Shown piece by piece: positions 5,410-5,499 of a stretch of 5,499 nucleotides of DNA. The notes under the pieces were generated by a model that saw only the letters and a list, made by a program, of their open reading frames with translations, was not told the DNA's origin and made no database searches. Made by a program: the position numbers and the translations under genes. Positions within the stretch are counted from its first letter, which is position 1. Each line of letters starts with the position of its first letter. Origin of the DNA: Candidatus Bipolaricaulota bacterium (lineage in GTDB: Bacteria; Bipolaricaulota; Bipolaricaulia; UBA7950; UBA9294); the NCBI GenBank assembly GCA_018399865.1, contig JAGYNL010000268.1, positions 1 through 5,499 on the forward strand, read 5' to 3'.

Positions 5410-5499
5410 ATGCTGAACTTCTACAACTACGAGCAGCTATTTCTCAAACGGATAGGTCAAGATTGGGTCTCGCGCTGCACGAGTCTGATCAAGACGACG
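5410..5499 (+). CDS. N-terminal fragment of an unrecognised protein (runs off the window)
   Basis: An ATG 6 bases after the glmM stop opens a frame that is uninterrupted for 30 codons to the window edge. It begins MLNFYNYEQLFLKRIGQD. No ribosome binding site is visible (the preceding bases are TAGCTAGCT), so translation would depend on coupling to glmM, or the start could be different. The alternation of aromatic, Leu and charged residues looks like a helical N-terminus. It faintly recalls the start of CmoB-type tRNA-modifying methyltransferases, but 30 residues are too few to claim that. Confidence 0.5.
   Translation, partial: MLNFYNYEQLFLKRIGQDWVSRCTSLIKTT

Noticed and set aside
1..5499. 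CRISPR array, tRNA or rRNA genes, insertion sequences, toxin-antitoxin or defence genes
   Set aside because: I looked for regular repeats, cloverleaf-like folds, transposase motifs and paired small toxin/antitoxin frames and saw none that stand up.

Overview
The window is bacterial chromosomal DNA with fairly balanced base composition. All supportable genes are on the + strand. Initiation signals are conventional: AGGAGG-type ribosome binding sites, extended -10 promoters and a Rho-independent terminator. A complete glmM gene (peptidoglycan precursor synthesis) and a secreted CARDB/CsgG-like protein indicate a walled bacterium with an elaborate envelope. A small putative lipoprotein or beta-strand-rich protein fits a diderm, but that is inference. 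I cannot name the lineage. The divergence of the proteins from textbook versions suggests a little-studied or uncultured phylum.

Layout: (1) Positions 1-245 hold two tandem copies of a very small gene. The first is cut by the window edge. The second is a complete 48-residue protein with a strong ribosome binding site. Their last 22 residues agree at 20 positions although many codons differ silently, so this is a real, selected small protein that I do not recognise. (2) Positions 263-312 form an intrinsic terminator. Its loop carries a perfect extended -10 promoter (TGTTATAAT) for the next gene. (3) Positions 328-1596 encode a polytopic membrane HD-GYP protein, predicted to hydrolyse cyclic di-GMP, with Glu replacing the first His of the HHE metal-binding motif. 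(4) Positions 1597-1912 appear non-coding and carry a candidate promoter, a near-perfect AT-rich palindrome and a small hairpin. (5) Positions 1913-5499 look like one transcription unit with gaps of 27, 14 and 6 bases. It contains a secreted CARDB-CsgG-like-FlgT_C-like protein in which an Ig/FlgD-like module appears to interrupt the CsgG fold, a 162-residue exported protein of unknown function, glmM, and the start of an unrecognised gene.

Together the readable genes concern the cell envelope and second-messenger signalling. The HD-GYP gene has its own promoter and need not be functionally tied to the downstream operon. The best candidate for something undescribed is the tandem small-protein family at the left edge. 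The split CsgG architecture is second.
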